A stretch of 64,000 nucleotides of DNA from Desulfacinum infernum DSM 9756 (GTDB taxonomy: Bacteria > Desulfobacterota > Syntrophobacteria > Syntrophobacterales > DSM-9756), in contig NZ_FQVB01000012.1 in the NCBI RefSeq assembly GCF_900129305.1, positions 62,001 through 126,000 on the forward strand, read 5' to 3'. The position numbers were made by a program, and so were the translations under genes. The first letter of the stretch is position 1. The number at the start of each line of letters is the position of its first letter. This document shows positions 25,271 through 33,795 of the stretch, one piece after another. Below the pieces are notes generated by a model, which did no database searches, was not told where the DNA came from, and saw only the letters and a program-made list of their open reading frames with translations.

Positions 25271-25281
25271 AGGTCAGACCA
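25271..25281 (-). promoter_or_regulatory. Near-match to the FadR-type operator upstream of the CoA-transferase pair
   Basis: TGGTCTGACCT on the minus strand differs by one base from the palindrome TGGTnnnACCA found twice at 30312-30322 and 30443-30453. It lies between lrgB and the CoA-transferase start. This is a weak prediction from similarity and position only. Confidence 0.3.
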
Positions 25282-25336
25282 AGACCTGCCGCGTATCAGA
25301 CGGGACATGGAAGACGGGGCGTTTCGGATTCGCTCT

Positions 25337-26041
25337 TCAGGGGCGTACCAGCATCAGAAGGAGCTTCACCAGGACGGGGGTCACCACGGCCGTGGCGATC
25401 CCGTTGAGGCAGATGGCCAGGCCGCCGCTGGCCCCTTCCACCTCTCCCTCTTCCACGGCCCGGGCCGTTCCGATGCCGTGGGAGGCCGCGCCCATGGCCA
25501 GTCCGAAGGCCACCCGGCTGCGAATACGGCACAACCGCAGCACCCCGGGGCCGATCACCGCTCCCAGCACTCCCGTGGCGATGACGATGGCCGCCGTCAG
25601 AGACGGGATGCCGCCGATCTTTTCGGAGATGCCCATGGCGATGGGCGTGGTGACCGACTTGGGCGCCATGGAAAAGATGACGGCATCCGAGGCACCCAGG
25701 AGCGCCGCCGTTCCGGCCGCGCTCAGAACCCCCACCACGCTGGCCACGGCCATGGAAACCCCGATGGCGCGCCCCCGCTTCCTGATTTCTTCCAGCTGCA
25801 GGTAGAGCGGCACGCCCAGGGCCACCACGGACGGGCCCAGGAAGAAACTGATGATCCGGCCGCCTTCGAAGTAGGTCTGGTAGGGCAGACCCGTTGCCTT
25901 GAGAAAGACAATGAGGGAGACGATGGAAAGGAGAACGGGGTTGAGCCAGAAACGGCGGAAGCGAAGGTAGATTCTTTGAGCCCCATAGAACGCCAGGAAG
26001 GTGATGAAAACCGCGAAAACCTTGCTGGAAAGAAACGCCAT
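25337..26041 (-). CDS. lrgB: LrgB/CidB family membrane protein
   Basis: A 234-residue membrane protein of the LrgB family with about seven hydrophobic segments. The conserved run SMAPKSVTTPIAMGISEKIG and GLAMGAASHGIGTARA mark the family. LrgB acts with LrgA as a holin/antiholin-like or small-carboxylate (pyruvate, glycolate) exchange system, depending on the organism. The ATG at 26041 shares one base with the lrgA stop codon (TGATG), which fixes the start. Neighbouring genes for 2-hydroxyacid oxidation and CoA transfer favour a carboxylate-export role here (inference). Confidence 0.9.
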   Translation of the reverse strand: MAFLSSKVFAVFITFLAFYGAQRIYLRFRRFWLNPVLLSIVSLIVFLKATGLPYQTYFEGGRIISFFLGPSVVALGVPLYLQLEEIRKRGRAIGVSMAVASVVGVLSAAGTAALLGASDAVIFSMAPKSVTTPIAMGISEKIGGIPSLTAAIVIATGVLGAVIGPGVLRLCRIRSRVAFGLAMGAASHGIGTARAVEEGEVEGASGGLAICLNGIATAVVTPVLVKLLLMLVRP

Positions 26042-26376
26042 CACGACCTCTCCATCTTCTGAGTGACCCAGCCCACGACCACCAGGACCGCCACGGTGCT
26101 CAAAAAATACGCGCAGACGATGGGAATCCATTCCTTGGCGATGAGATCGAAGTAGAGCATGAGGCCCACGCCCGGAGGCACGAAGAGAAACGCCATGTTC
26201 TGAACCAGGACGTCCGCGGCGGGCTTCACGTCTTCCAGGCGAACCCAGCCGCGACTCAAGGCCGTGGTGAGGAGCATCATGCCGATGACGTTGCCCGGGA
26301 TGGGAATCTTCAAAAGGAAGCTGACCAGATCCCCCAGGGTGAGAAAGGTGAAGATGATGAGAAGGCTCTTGATCAT
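26041..26376 (-). CDS. lrgA: LrgA/CidA family membrane protein
   Basis: A 111-residue protein with four predicted membrane helices. Typical LrgA/CidA motifs are PIPGNVIGMMLLTTAL and FLFVPPGVGLMLYFDL. It probably forms a complex with LrgB. The ATG at 26376 has GGAGGG eight bases upstream; the frame continues farther but without a better start. It is the first gene of the lrgAB(-CoA-transferase) unit. Upstream lie about 450 bases of repeats that separate it from the FadR-type regulator gene. Confidence 0.88.
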   Translation of the reverse strand: MIKSLLIIFTFLTLGDLVSFLLKIPIPGNVIGMMLLTTALSRGWVRLEDVKPAADVLVQNMAFLFVPPGVGLMLYFDLIAKEWIPIVCAYFLSTVAVLVVVGWVTQKMERS

Positions 26377-26832
26377 GGCGACATCCCTCCGGCGACGTGG
26401 CACACACACGCATGGGGAGTTCGCAAAGCGACGTGACGACGGGAAACGAAACACGCCTTTGGGAAGCAGGGAAGCGTCTGGGCGAAGGATCTCCGCCCCT
26501 ACCGCCGTTCTTTCTCCGCAGCCCTGAAGGGCTGCGGAGGAATCCGCGAACTCCGGGCGGACCTCGGGTCTTCCCTGTCATCTCATGGGGTTACCATGAC
26601 CCCTTCCCGCGGAGCTGAAGCCCCGAGGCTACGAAAGAAGTCGGGTCCCTTGTCGACTGATGAAGGAATCTTGTTCTCGCACAGGCTTCTTGGAGGCTGT
26701 CCGAGAACTTCCCCACCCGTCCCTCCCGCGCAAGTGGGAGTCCATAACTTACTGAGAATTCTGGATCCCCGCTTCCGCGGGGATGACGGATGGGCATTGA
26801 ACGGTGCAAATCAGTCGTTTTCAGACAAGCTC
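26377..26832. repeat. Repeat-rich gap between lrgA and the regulator gene
   Basis: No gene is supported. At 26514-26539 is a CTCCGCAGCCC TGAA GGGCTGCGGAG palindrome. At 26603-26635 is a GCGGAGCTGAAGCCCCGAGGCTACG element. The segment 26585-26690 is an inverted, diverged copy of 1656-1755, including the unpalindromic part around CCCTTGTCG and TTGTTCTCG. The remaining bases near 26750-26820 read like another repeat family (CTGGATCCCCGCTTCCGCGGGGATGACG has a GCGGGGAT palindrome). Confidence 0.65.
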
Positions 26833-27549
26833 CTAGCCGTCGGCCTGGCGGGAGCGGAAGAAGTCGAGAACGAATCCGATATGGCGCTTCATGGCCTCCA
26901 GGGCCTCGTCCGAATCCCGGTGCCGGATGGCCTCGTAGATGGCCGTGTGCTGCTGGATGATCTTGGGCAGGTTGCCCGGCTCTTCGTAGAGCTTCTGCAG
27001 GTTCATGCGAATGCCGAAAAAGAGGAAATCGTAGAGGTTCCGCATGACCCGCACCTGCACCGGGTTGCGGGTGGCGTAAGCGATGGCCATGTGGAAGGAG
27101 ATGTCCGGCTCGTGGCCGATGCCGCCTTGGGCGATGTCCGCCTTCATGGCTTCCAGGCTGGTTCGAAGGTGCTCGATGTCCCGCTCGTCCGCGCGCATGG
27201 CCGCCAGAGCCGCCGCCGTGCATTCCAGGCCCAGCCGCACTTCCAGGATGTGCTCCAGGGTCACGTCCTGACCTTCCATGAGGGTGGCCATGGGGTTGTC
27301 GTCCGCCGATTCGGTGGAACGCACAAAGGTGCCCTGGCCGTGGCGCTGGTCCACCAGCCCCTGAACCACCAGCTTGTTGATGGCTTCCCGGACCGTGGGC
27401 CGGCTCACCTGGAGCTGGCGGGCCAGCTCCCGTTCGGAAGGCAACCGGTCGCCGGGCTTCAAAAACCCCCGGTAGATGAGTTCCGTGAGCTGATCGGCCA
27501 CCTCGTCGGCGATGCGTTTCGGTTTGATGGGTTTGACAGGAAGAGTCAT
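26833..27549 (-). CDS. GntR-family transcriptional regulator, FadR/LldR type
   Basis: A 238-residue regulator with an N-terminal winged helix (PSERELARQLQVSRPTVREAINKLVVQ; recognition helix around residues 50-60) and a C-terminal FadR-type helical ligand domain of the FCD class (FHMAIAYATRNP and QQHTAIYEAIRHRD carry the His residues that bind metal in this class). Members sense lactate, glycolate or similar acids and repress their oxidation genes. The ATG at 27549 overlaps the stop codon of the iron-sulfur subunit gene by one base, so it is the third gene of the glcD-glcF-regulator operon. Two TGGTnnnACCA palindromes upstream of that operon are the likely operators for autoregulation and for control of the divergent TRAP operon. 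Confidence 0.88.
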   Translation of the reverse strand: MTLPVKPIKPKRIADEVADQLTELIYRGFLKPGDRLPSERELARQLQVSRPTVREAINKLVVQGLVDQRHGQGTFVRSTESADDNPMATLMEGQDVTLEHILEVRLGLECTAAALAAMRADERDIEHLRTSLEAMKADIAQGGIGHEPDISFHMAIAYATRNPVQVRVMRNLYDFLFFGIRMNLQKLYEEPGNLPKIIQQHTAIYEAIRHRDSDEALEAMKRHIGFVLDFFRSRQADG

Positions 27550-28850
27550 CACGAGTTGAGATTCTCCGCATAGATTTCGATGGCGTGGCGCACGGTGACG
27601 GTATCCCCCGCCTGACTCAGCTGATCGTGGAGCTGTATCATACAGGCGGGACATCCGGTTGTCACCACGCGACATCCCGCGGCCGCCACCTGATCCCGCT
27701 TCCGGCGCCCGATGCCGGCCGAAAGATCATAGTGTTCCAGGCTGAAGCTCCCTCCCAGCCCGCAGCACCAGTCGGGCTGGGCCATTTCCACCAGGCGCAC
27801 AGAGGGGCTCGCCTGCAGCAACCGCCTCGGTTCGGCGAAGACGCCCAGGGACTTCCTCAGATGGCAGGGATCGTGGTAGGTCACGGCCAAGGCGTCTTTT
27901 TCGGGCGGTACGGGATCGGGGGCCACTCCCAGGCGCCCCACCAGGAAGGCGTGGATGTCCATGGCCTTTTCGCTCAGGGCCTGGACCCGCTCCAAAACCT
28001 CCGGCCCCTCCTCCTGAAAGAGCACCGGCCACACCTTTCGGATGGTGGCCGTGCACGTGGCGCACGACGTGATCAGCACATCGAAGCGGTCCACGGGAAA
28101 GCGCTCCAGGTTGTGGCGAACGAGCTTCTTGAAGGTCTCCAGGTCCCCGCTGGAAGCCGCCGGAATGCCGCAGCAGGCCTGGTTGTCGGGAAGATAGACC
28201 CCCACCCCGTGGTGGCGGAGCACCTTGAGGCTCGCCCGGGCCACCGACGGAAAGATCTTGTCGATGAGACATCCCACAAAGAAGGCGGCCTTCACCCCGG
28301 AGGCTCCGGGCGCTTCGTCCAAGGACGGCAGCTCCGCATGGAAGGGCTTGGGAGCCAGGGGCTTGATGTGGCGGTTTCCCAGCAGGGACGCGCCGAACCG
28401 GGCGCAGGACGTTCCCAGGGTTTCGTTCGCCGGGCGGGTGAAAATCTTTTGGAAACGAGCCCCCCATTCCATCACCCGGTCGAAGATCTCCGGATTTCCC
28501 AGCATGCCGCGAAGGACCGCCTTTTTCACGGGCGACAACCCCTGGTAGCCGGCCAGGATGGCCCGGGCCTTCAGGAAGATGTCCAGCACCTTCACGCCGC
28601 TGGGACAATTGGCGGCGCACGACCCGCACAAGAGACACCGGTGGAGCCGCTCGGACACGCCTGCGGGATCGCGGAACATCTCCCTGGAAAGCCCTTCCAG
28701 AAGAGCCAGCTTGCCCCGGGCCACGTCGGCTTCCCGGCCCGTCTCCCCGTAGAGCGGGCAGACCGCCTGGCACATGCCGCAGCGCATGCACACCACCAGC
28801 TGGTCTTCCAGCTCCCGCACCAGACGCGCCAGTTCCTGGATGGTCGCCAT
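27549..28850 (-). CDS. glcF: 2-hydroxyacid (glycolate/lactate) oxidase iron-sulfur subunit
   Basis: A 433-residue protein with two N-terminal [4Fe-4S] motifs (CMRCGMCQAVCP, about residues 21-32; CLLCGSCAANCP, about 73-84) and two CCG domains (ACCGIPAASSGD and WCCGLGGSFSL), as in GlcF and heterodisulfide-reductase-like subunits. It takes electrons from the FAD subunit encoded just upstream and passes them to a quinone or ferredoxin-level carrier. It starts one base after the glcD stop codon and overlaps the regulator gene by one base. The true substrate could be D-lactate, glycolate or another 2-hydroxyacid; sequence alone does not settle it. Confidence 0.88.
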   Translation of the reverse strand: MATIQELARLVRELEDQLVVCMRCGMCQAVCPLYGETGREADVARGKLALLEGLSREMFRDPAGVSERLHRCLLCGSCAANCPSGVKVLDIFLKARAILAGYQGLSPVKKAVLRGMLGNPEIFDRVMEWGARFQKIFTRPANETLGTSCARFGASLLGNRHIKPLAPKPFHAELPSLDEAPGASGVKAAFFVGCLIDKIFPSVARASLKVLRHHGVGVYLPDNQACCGIPAASSGDLETFKKLVRHNLERFPVDRFDVLITSCATCTATIRKVWPVLFQEEGPEVLERVQALSEKAMDIHAFLVGRLGVAPDPVPPEKDALAVTYHDPCHLRKSLGVFAEPRRLLQASPSVRLVEMAQPDWCCGLGGSFSLEHYDLSAGIGRRKRDQVAAAGCRVVTTGCPACMIQLHDQLSQAGDTVTVRHAIEIYAENLNS

Positions 28851-28851
28851 C

Positions 28852-30237
28852 TCACGCGTCTCCTATGATCTTTCCCGGATTCAGGATGTTGTTGGGGTCC
28901 AGGGCCCGCTTGATGCGGCGCGCGTAATCGAGGGTGGCCCGGGTCGTCTCCCTTTCCATGAAGGATGCCTTGGCAAGGCCGATTCCGTGTTCTCCGGAAA
29001 GGGTCCCGCCCATGGCCAGCGCCCGATCGAAGATCTCATCGATGGCCCGCTCCACCCGCTGCCACTCCTTTTCGTCCCGCCGGTCGGTCAGGATGGTGGG
29101 ATGCAGGTTGCCGTCTCCGGCATGCCCGAAGGTGCCGATGGTGAGATGGTGCCTGCGGGCGATCTCCTCCACGGCCGCCACCATGTCCGGAATGCGGCTG
29201 CGGGGCACCGTGGCGTCTTCCAGGACCACCGTGGGCTTGAGCTTGGCCAGGGCGGACAGGGCCGCCCGCCGGGCCTCCCACACCTTGTCCCGCTCCTGAG
29301 CCGTCCGGGCCACCTGAATACTCGAAGCGCCCCTCTCCCGGCAGATGGCTTCCACCTTGGCCGCTTCTTCCTCCACCTGGCCGGGGTGGCCGTCCACTTC
29401 GATGAGCAGCAGCGCCGCCGCCTCCACGGGAAGGCCCGCCTTGCTGTAGGCTTCCACGGCCCGGATGGTGAAGTTGTCCAGGAATTCCAGGGTCGCGGGC
29501 ACGATCCGGTTGGCGATGATCGCCGCCACCGTCTCAGACGCTCCCGACACCCGGTCGAAGACGGCCACCATGGATTTGCGGTGCTGGGGCGCGGGGATGA
29601 GTTTCAGGATGATCTTGTGGATCACCCCCAGGGTGCCTTCGGATCCCACCAGGAGCGCCGCCAGGTTGTAGCCCGTGACGCACTTTACCGTGCGGGCGCC
29701 GGTCTTCACAAGATTCCCTTCGGCGTCGAAGAATTCCAGCCCCATCACGTAGTCCCGGGTGACCCCGTATTTCAACCCCCTCAAGCCCCCCGCGTTTTCC
29801 GCCACGTTGCCTCCCAGGGTGGACACCGCCTGGCTTCCCGGATCCGGCGGATAGAAGAGGCCCCGGGCCTCCACGGCCGCGGCGAACTTGGCCGTGATCA
29901 CGCCCGGCTCCACCACGGCGTAGAGATCCTCCGTGTTGATTTCCAGGATCCGGTTGAGGCCGTTGGTGAGCACCACCACGCCGTCGGGCCTGGGGACGGT
30001 GCCCCCGCTCAGGTTGGTCCCGGCCCCCCGCACCGTGAGGGGCAGCCGGTTTTCGTTACACAGGCGCACCACCCGCGAGAGCATCTCCGCGGTGGTGGGC
30101 CGCACCACCAGGCCGGGCACCACCGGCTCCAGCACGGCCGCATCGTAGGAATAGGCCGCCCGGTCCGCCTCGTCGGCAAAGACACCGTCGCTTCCCACCA
30201 CCTTTTGAAATTCCTGGATCAGAGCCTTGGATATCAT
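28852..30237 (-). CDS. glcD: FAD-linked 2-hydroxyacid dehydrogenase (GlcD/D-lactate dehydrogenase type)
   Basis: A 461-residue FAD_binding_4 plus FAD-oxidase C-terminal protein. The FAD site shows TVRGAGTNLSGGTVPR and PPDPGSQAVSTLGGNVAENA. The C-terminal part has FGHAGDGNLHP and GGTLSGEHGIGLAK, where the His residues help bind metal and substrate in this family. The ATG at 30237 has AGGAG seven bases before it. It oxidises a 2-hydroxyacid such as D-lactate or glycolate and works with the iron-sulfur protein downstream. The gene is transcribed divergently from a TRAP transporter that could import the same acid. Confidence 0.9.
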   Translation of the reverse strand: MISKALIQEFQKVVGSDGVFADEADRAAYSYDAAVLEPVVPGLVVRPTTAEMLSRVVRLCNENRLPLTVRGAGTNLSGGTVPRPDGVVVLTNGLNRILEINTEDLYAVVEPGVITAKFAAAVEARGLFYPPDPGSQAVSTLGGNVAENAGGLRGLKYGVTRDYVMGLEFFDAEGNLVKTGARTVKCVTGYNLAALLVGSEGTLGVIHKIILKLIPAPQHRKSMVAVFDRVSGASETVAAIIANRIVPATLEFLDNFTIRAVEAYSKAGLPVEAAALLLIEVDGHPGQVEEEAAKVEAICRERGASSIQVARTAQERDKVWEARRAALSALAKLKPTVVLEDATVPRSRIPDMVAAVEEIARRHHLTIGTFGHAGDGNLHPTILTDRRDEKEWQRVERAIDEIFDRALAMGGTLSGEHGIGLAKASFMERETTRATLDYARRIKRALDPNNILNPGKIIGDA

Positions 30238-30311
30238 GGCGTGCTCCTTGGATTGGGGACTTGCGGCCCCGACCGGGCCGAACACGGGCCGGGTTTTGGT
30301 CAACGGTCAAC

Positions 30312-30322
30312 TGGTATGACCA
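30312..30322. promoter_or_regulatory. Operator palindrome TGGTATGACCA (site 1)
   Basis: A perfect TGGT-ATG-ACCA palindrome lies 75 bases upstream of the glcD start codon. TnGTnnnACnA is the known operator shape of FadR-subfamily GntR repressors such as LldR, PdhR and GlcC. A second copy is at 30443-30453. The presumed binding protein is the regulator at 26833-27549. Confidence 0.65.
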
Positions 30323-30412
30323 ATGGTCTTTTTCCGGTGAACCCGCCCACCTTTCTGCGGGCAGGCTACCAGCAACACCCCACGATTGCAAGCATTTTGA
30401 TGCATTTTTCCC

Positions 30413-30441
30413 TTGACACCCCCCCGGGGCTTTCGTAGGCT
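30413..30441 (+). promoter_or_regulatory. Sigma-70 promoter for the TRAP transporter operon
   Basis: TTGACA at 30413-30418 and TAGGCT at 30436-30441 are separated by 17 bases. The second TGGTnnnACCA palindrome begins two bases after the -10 box, so a bound repressor would cover the transcription start. The leader to the dctP start codon would be about 220 bases long. Confidence 0.7.
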
Positions 30442-30442
30442 G

Positions 30443-30453
30443 TGGTCTAACCA
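30443..30453. promoter_or_regulatory. Operator palindrome TGGTCTAACCA (site 2)
   Basis: A second perfect TGGTnnnACCA palindrome, placed on the expected +1 of the promoter at 30413-30441. It is 131 bases from site 1, and the pair brackets the divergent promoter region. Confidence 0.68.
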
Positions 30454-30668
30454 GTTGCCAGCTTGTGCTTTCCGGCACAGAACTCTGACCTCTTGTATGC
30501 GTCCCGGCGCCGCATCGTGCGCCACAATTCAGGATTTCCAAAAGAAAGGGGGTGACAGCCAGCCACCGACCCGCCGAGGGCATGCCCGCATCGCCCGGGC
30601 AGGGAAAGGGACCATCGGAAAGGAAAAGGGAAGAACGGCATTTGGGGATTCAAAAGGGAGGACCGCAC

Positions 30669-31826
30669 ATGAGACGACATGGAATCGCCGCACTGGTTTT
30701 CGCCACGGCCCTGTGCCTGGCCGTGGGCCCGGCTCTGGCCGCCAAGGAGCAACGGGGAAAGTTCGGAGAAGACCCGCGCCACGAGCAGGTCAAGCGCCTG
30801 AAGGTGGAAACCTCCGACAAGAAGTTCCGCTGGAAGATGGTCATGCCCTGGTCCAAGGGCCTGCTCTTCTACGACATCGCCACCCACTTTGCGGACAGCG
30901 TGCGCCTGGCTTCCGGCGGCCGCCTGGAGATCAAGCCCTTCTCGGCCGGCGAGCTGGTTCCCGCCATGCAGACCTTCGACGCCGTGGCCCAGGGAACGGC
31001 AGAAGTGGGTCACGACTGGCCCGGCTACTGGAAGGGCAAGAACGAAGCCTTCGTGGCCTTCGCCTCCGTCCCCTTCGGCCTGGACGCGGAAGGCTACAAC
31101 ATCTGGCTCTATGAAAAGGGCGGCCTGGAAATGATGCAGGAACTCTACGGCCAGTTCGGCCTCCATGCCCTTCCCTGCGGCCAGGTGGGCCAGGAAATGG
31201 GCCTTTTTTCCAACAAGCGCGCCACCAAGATGGAGGACTTCAAGGGCCTGCGCGTGCGCACTCCCGGTTGGTACATGGACATCATGAACATGCTGGGCGC
31301 TTCCGTGAGCCCCCTGCCCGGCGGTGAAGTCTATCTGGCCCTGGAGCGCGGCGTGATCGACGCGGCGGAATTCTCTTCCCCCGCCATCAACTACCCCATG
31401 GGCTTCGATGAAGTGACCAAGTACTCCATCCAGCCCGGCGTGCACCAGCCCGCCTGCCAGTGCGCCATCTTCTTCAACAAGAAGGCCTGGGACGAGCTGC
31501 CGGAAGACCTCAAGTGGATCGTCCGGATCGCCGCCAAAGAAACCCAGCTGTGGAGCTACAACTGGGTGAACGCCCTGAACGCCAAGGCCATCGAGCTCTT
31601 CAAGAAGAAGATCGAGCTGGTAAGGATGGACACGGAAACGCTCATCGAGTTCCGCAAGACCACCAAGCAGTACCTGGATTCGCTCAAGGAAAAGTATCCG
31701 GACGTGAAGAAGGTGCTGGATTCCCAGGAAGCCTTCATCGAGGAATACGCCGTGTGGCGTGATGCCCGAAGCGGCGTGACCCCATGGCCCTACGAGACCT
31801 ACATCTCCGGAAGGATCACGGAATAA
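30669..31826 (+). CDS. dctP: TRAP transporter substrate-binding protein, DctP family
   Basis: A 385-residue periplasmic protein with a signal peptide (residues 1-24, ending ALAA/KE) and the DctP-family fold. Features are the AGELVPAMQTFDAVAQGTAE motif, the KGLRVRTPGW strand carrying the conserved Arg that holds the substrate carboxylate, and ALERGVIDAAEFSSP. It binds a carboxylate and feeds the DctQM carrier. The ATG at 30669 has GGGAGG seven bases upstream, and the signal peptide begins directly after it. Being first in the operon and divergent from glcDF, it likely imports lactate, glycolate or a related acid. Control by the FadR-type repressor is inferred from the operator. Confidence 0.9.
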   Translation: MRRHGIAALVFATALCLAVGPALAAKEQRGKFGEDPRHEQVKRLKVETSDKKFRWKMVMPWSKGLLFYDIATHFADSVRLASGGRLEIKPFSAGELVPAMQTFDAVAQGTAEVGHDWPGYWKGKNEAFVAFASVPFGLDAEGYNIWLYEKGGLEMMQELYGQFGLHALPCGQVGQEMGLFSNKRATKMEDFKGLRVRTPGWYMDIMNMLGASVSPLPGGEVYLALERGVIDAAEFSSPAINYPMGFDEVTKYSIQPGVHQPACQCAIFFNKKAWDELPEDLKWIVRIAAKETQLWSYNWVNALNAKAIELFKKKIELVRMDTETLIEFRKTTKQYLDSLKEKYPDVKKVLDSQEAFIEEYAVWRDARSGVTPWPYETYISGRITE

Positions 31827-31930
31827 AAAACCCTGGAGACGAAACATCAGGACCCAAGGCGCCCCGGCTTCGGCCGGGGCCCGGTGCATCGAGCCACCGG
31901 CCCGTGCACCCCGTTTCGGGAGACACCACC

Positions 31931-32431
31931 ATGGCCAACAGTCTGACATCGCTGATCGACGGCTTCATCGACCGCCAGGGGCGGCTCTGCGCCCTGCTCA
32001 TCCTGCCCCTGTGCCTCGTGGTCATCTACGAGGTCTTCATGCGCTACGTCTTCAACGCTCCCACCACCTGGGGGTTTGAAGCCACCACCTTCCTTTACGG
32101 CATTCACTACATGCTGGGCCTGGCCTACACGGAACTGCATAACGGCCACGTGAAGGTGGACATCGTCACGGCCCGCATCAAGACGAAAACGGCCGCGATC
32201 CTTGCCATCGCCACCAACTGCGTCATCTTTCTTCCCGTCATGACCCTTCTCACTTATTGGACCGGCCGGTTCGCGTGGGATTCCACGTTACAGATGGAAA
32301 AAAACCCCACCAGTTGGGCCCCGCCCATCTGGCCCATCAAGATCATCATGGCCGTGAGCTTCCTTTTCCTGCTTTTGCAAGGAATCTCCAAACTGGTCCA
32401 CGACATCCGATCCCTCCAATCCATGGATTAA
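31931..32431 (+). CDS. dctQ: TRAP transporter small permease, DctQ family
   Basis: A 166-residue membrane protein with four hydrophobic segments. The DctQ pattern EVFMRYVFNAPTTWGFEATT and the LGLAYTELHNGHVKVDIV segment are typical. It pairs with the large DctM subunit to form the sodium-driven carrier. The ATG at 31931 has GGGAG upstream. The gene lies between dctP (104-base gap) and dctM (20-base gap). Confidence 0.9.
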   Translation: MANSLTSLIDGFIDRQGRLCALLILPLCLVVIYEVFMRYVFNAPTTWGFEATTFLYGIHYMLGLAYTELHNGHVKVDIVTARIKTKTAAILAIATNCVIFLPVMTLLTYWTGRFAWDSTLQMEKNPTSWAPPIWPIKIIMAVSFLFLLLQGISKLVHDIRSLQSMD

Positions 32432-32451
32432 GACTTTCGAGGTGAAGCCCC

Positions 32452-33795
32452 ATGAGTCCCGAATTCCTCACCGTGGCCATGTTCGGCACCCTGATCGTGG
32501 CCGTGGCCCTCGGACATCCCCTGGCCTACACCCTGGCCGGCGTGGCCACCCTCTTCGGCCTGATCGACAACGGCTTTAACGTCCCCATGTTGTTCAACAT
32601 GTTCGCCAACAACTGCTGGGGCGTCATGGACAACTACGTGCTGGTGGCCATCCCGCTTTTCATCTTCATGGCCCAGCTCCTGGACCGCTCCAAGGTGGCG
32701 GAAAAGCTCTTCGAGTCCCTCTACATCGTGCTGGGGAGCCTGAAGGGCGGCCTGGGCCTGGCGGTGGTGGTGGTGTGCACGGTCTTTGCGGCCACCACGG
32801 GCATCATCGGCGCCTCCGTGGTGGCCATGGGCCTTCTGGCCACCCCGGCCCTCCTGGACAAGGGTTATGATAAGGGGCTGACCAGCGGCATCATCTGCGC
32901 CGCCGGCACCCTGGGGATCCTCATTCCCCCCAGCATCATGATGGTGGTCTACGGCGGTCTCACGGGCCTCAAGGAAACGTCGGTGGGCAACCTCTTCGCG
33001 GGCGCCGTCATACCCGGCCTGATCCTTTCCGGCCTTTACTTTCTCTACATCCTCATCCGCTGCACCATCAATCCCAAGGACGGGCCTCCCATCAGCAAGG
33101 AGGAAGCCCGCAAGTGGACTGCGGCCCAGAAGTGGGCCATGACTCTCAAGTCCCTGGTCCCGCCGTTGGCCCTCATCTTCATGGTCATGGGGACCATCCT
33201 GGGCGGCGTGGCCACGCCCACGGAAGCGGCGGGCTTGGGCGCGTTGGGCGCCTTCATCCTGGCCCTGGCCAACCGCCAGCTCACCTGGCAGGTCCTGAAG
33301 GAAGCCAGCTACGCCACCCTGCGGACCACCGCCATGGTCATGATGCTCTTCATCGGCGGGAAATTCTTCAGCAGCGTCTTTCTCAGCATGGGCGGCGGAG
33401 ACGTGGTGGCCGATCTTCTCATCGGCTCGGGCCTCTCCACCTGGGCCGTCATCGCCATCATGATGCTCATCGTCTTCATCATGGGCATGTTCGTGGACTG
33501 GGCCGCCATCCTGCTCGTCACCGTACCCATCTTCATGCCCATCGTGCTGGAACTGGACGTGGATCCCCTGTGGTTTTCCATGCTCATGTGCGTGAATCTG
33601 CAGACCTCGTTCCTCACGCCGCCCTTCGGCTACGCCCTCTTCTACTTTGCCGGCGTGGCCCCCAAGGGCTACGATATGATGGTCATCTACCGGGGCATCC
33701 TCCCGTTCGTGCTGCTGCAGCTCATCGGGCTCACCCTCATGGCGCTCTTTCCGCAGACCATCACGTGGCTGCCGTCCCTCTTCTTCGGGAGCTGA
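32452..33795 (+). CDS. dctM: TRAP transporter large permease, DctM family
   Basis: A 447-residue membrane protein with about 12 hydrophobic segments. The DctM family is recognisable by IPLFIFMAQLLDRSKVAEKL, GTLGILIPPSIMMVVYGGL and GVATPTEAAGLGALGAFIL. It carries the substrate released by DctP across the inner membrane in symport with Na+. The ATG at 32452 has a GAGGTG site. A repeat-rich gap of about 410 bases separates it from lutC, so the lactate genes downstream may have their own promoter. Confidence 0.93.
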   Translation: MSPEFLTVAMFGTLIVAVALGHPLAYTLAGVATLFGLIDNGFNVPMLFNMFANNCWGVMDNYVLVAIPLFIFMAQLLDRSKVAEKLFESLYIVLGSLKGGLGLAVVVVCTVFAATTGIIGASVVAMGLLATPALLDKGYDKGLTSGIICAAGTLGILIPPSIMMVVYGGLTGLKETSVGNLFAGAVIPGLILSGLYFLYILIRCTINPKDGPPISKEEARKWTAAQKWAMTLKSLVPPLALIFMVMGTILGGVATPTEAAGLGALGAFILALANRQLTWQVLKEASYATLRTTAMVMMLFIGGKFFSSVFLSMGGGDVVADLLIGSGLSTWAVIAIMMLIVFIMGMFVDWAAILLVTVPIFMPIVLELDVDPLWFSMLMCVNLQTSFLTPPFGYALFYFAGVAPKGYDMMVIYRGILPFVLLQLIGLTLMALFPQTITWLPSLFFGS

